This document shows, one piece after another, positions 5,403 through 6,510 of a stretch of DNA of 6,510 bases. Below the pieces are notes generated by a model. That model saw only the letters and a list, made by a program, of their open reading frames with translations, ran no database searches and was not told where the DNA came from. This stretch comes from an uncultured Clostridium sp. GTDB lineage: Bacteria > Bacillota > Clostridia > Clostridiales > Clostridiaceae. Position 1 is the stretch's first letter, and the number at the start of each line of letters is the position of its first letter. Location: NCBI GenBank assembly GCA_946575275.1, contig CAMNZV010000095.1, forward strand, positions 1-6,510. The letters are read 5' to 3'. A program made the position numbers and the translations under genes.

Positions 5403-6510
5403 AATTATTCTTAAGGGTATTAAGAATAGGATTGGTGAGAAAATATACTTTCTATTTATTGTATTAGTAATAACAGCAACATTATTTTCCACCTCCTATC
5501 TATTAGATTGTTTTAAGAATGGAATTAATAGTGTTTCTGAAAGGATAGGAGCTGATATTATTGTAGTTCCTAATGGTTATGCAAGTAATGTACAAAATTC
5601 ATTGTTTACTGGGGAGCCAAGTACTGTATACTTTAAGAATAACTGGCTTGATACATTAAAGGGGATTCAAGGGGTTGAAAAGGTATCAAAACAAATATTT
5701 TTGGCTTCATTATCTAATTCTCCATGTTGCGATTTGAAATCCCAATTAATAGCTATAGATTATAATAGTGATTTTGTAATAAAGCCTTGGCTACTAGAGG
5801 CTTATAATAAGGATCTTGCATCAAATGAGGTACTAGTAGGTAGTGGAATGGATTATAGTATTGGAGAAGAAGTAGTTTTCTATGAAAAGAAGTTTAAGGT
5901 AGTGGGAAAGACAGACAAATCAGGAATGGGCTATGATAGAAGTGTTTTTATGAGCTATGAGGCTGCAAATGAATTGTTTGAAAATCCTAAGGTTAATGAT
6001 AGCTTTCAGAATATAGGTAGTAATGAGGCTGCATCTGCTTATTATATTAGGGTTAGTGATCCTTCGTATATTACCAAAATAACAGCAGAAATTAATGAAA
6101 AAATACAAGGTGAAGAGATTAAAGTATATACATCAGATAGCATGATAATGGAGGTTAGGAGCAATATTAATAAATTCTCTAATATATTTATTATTGTACA
6201 AATATTATTTATCATTATTGCACTAATAGGGATTATTGGTATATACTCCCTTGATATATATAACAGAAGAAGGGAATTTGGAATACTATATTCAATAGGT
6301 AGTAAAAGAAGGCATATTGCTATAATTATTTTAGGTGAAGTTTTTTATATAAGCTTGGCAGGTGGAATAATTGGAGTTGTTTTTGGAGGAATATTTGTAT
6401 TCTCCTTTAGTAATTATATTAGCAGCATTTTAGGGCTTCCTTTTTATAGCCCTTCATTAATAGATAATCTGTTATTAATTATTAAATGTCTAATCCTTGG
6501 AATAGGGACT
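5395..6510 (+). CDS. FtsX/MacB-type ABC transporter permease, N-terminal part (runs off right edge)
   Basis: The first 372 residues of a membrane permease of the MacB/FtsX superfamily; the frame is open to the last base with no stop. Layout: helix 1 at about 18-38, a large extracellular domain at about 39-262 (MacB-core-like, with GADIIVVPNGY near 52-61 and FTGEPSTVYF at 71-80), then helix 2 at about 263-285. After that come the FtsX-typical cytoplasmic RRREFGILYSIGSKRRHI (291-308), helix 3 (about 312-337) and the start of helix 4 (about 357 on). The extracellular domain contains LASLSNSPCCDL with vicinal C111-C112, followed by QLIAIDYNSDFVIKPWL. I recall similar Cys-Cys segments in FtsX-type permeases from metal-related operons. 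ATG 5395 overlaps the previous stop (8 bases) and has AAAGG at 5381-5385. Its ATPase is expected just beyond the edge. Substrate and direction of transport are unknown. Confidence 0.85.
   Translation, partial: MNKIILKGIKNRIGEKIYFLFIVLVITATLFSTSYLLDCFKNGINSVSERIGADIIVVPNGYASNVQNSLFTGEPSTVYFKNNWLDTLKGIQGVEKVSKQIFLASLSNSPCCDLKSQLIAIDYNSDFVIKPWLLEAYNKDLASNEVLVGSGMDYSIGEEVVFYEKKFKVVGKTDKSGMGYDRSVFMSYEAANELFENPKVNDSFQNIGSNEAASAYYIRVSDPSYITKITAEINEKIQGEEIKVYTSDSMIMEVRSNINKFSNIFIIVQILFIIIALIGIIGIYSLDIYNRRREFGILYSIGSKRRHIAIIILGEVFYISLAGGIIGVVFGGIFVFSFSNYISSILGLPFYSPSLIDNLLLIIKCLILGIGT

Noticed and set aside
5920..6108. Open frame of 62 codons on the minus strand
   Set aside because: It is antisense to the FtsX-type permease, whose frame is uninterrupted and has recognisable domains; no product is recognisable for the antisense frame.

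Overview
The window is a low-G+C (roughly 30% by eye), AT-biased stretch of a Gram-positive anaerobe, most likely Clostridium or a close relative. Evidence: heavy ATA/AGA/TTA codon use, strong AGGAGG ribosome binding sites, a lipoprotein, a SipW-type matrix protein, and no horizontally acquired DNA visible. All genes read rightward. Both edges cut through genes.

Left block (1-1962): the 3' end of a large secreted protein built of DUF11-like beta-sandwich modules, followed 13 bases later by a TasA/BsaA-type protein with a SipW-dependent signal peptide. A strong intrinsic terminator ends this unit. This looks like the distal end of an extracellular matrix (biofilm fibre) operon; its SipW peptidase and promoter would lie to the left, outside the window.

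Control region (1963-2190): a perfect consensus sigma-A promoter (TTGACA, 17 bases, TATAAT), a near-perfect 9-5-9 inverted repeat on the expected transcription start, a 12-base perfect palindrome, and a second terminator-like hairpin lying inside the leader of the next operon. Repression at the start site and conditional termination in the leader are both plausible; no known riboswitch class is recognised.

Right block (2191-6510): a tightly packed operon (overlaps or gaps of at most 11 bases). It encodes a NitT/TauT/SsuABC-THI5-type importer (permease, ATPase, substrate-binding lipoprotein), then a four-helix DUF4418-type membrane protein, then the start of an FtsX/MacB-type ABC permease that runs off the right edge. 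The substrate-binding lipoprotein, the DUF4418 protein and the FtsX-type permease all carry cysteines (vicinal Cys-Cys in two, a Cys-His-Trp motif in the third) in parts predicted to lie outside or at the membrane. My inference is that the operon handles a thiol-reactive ligand or transition metal. The substrate cannot be read from the sequence, and this composite operon is the best candidate here for an uncharacterised system.
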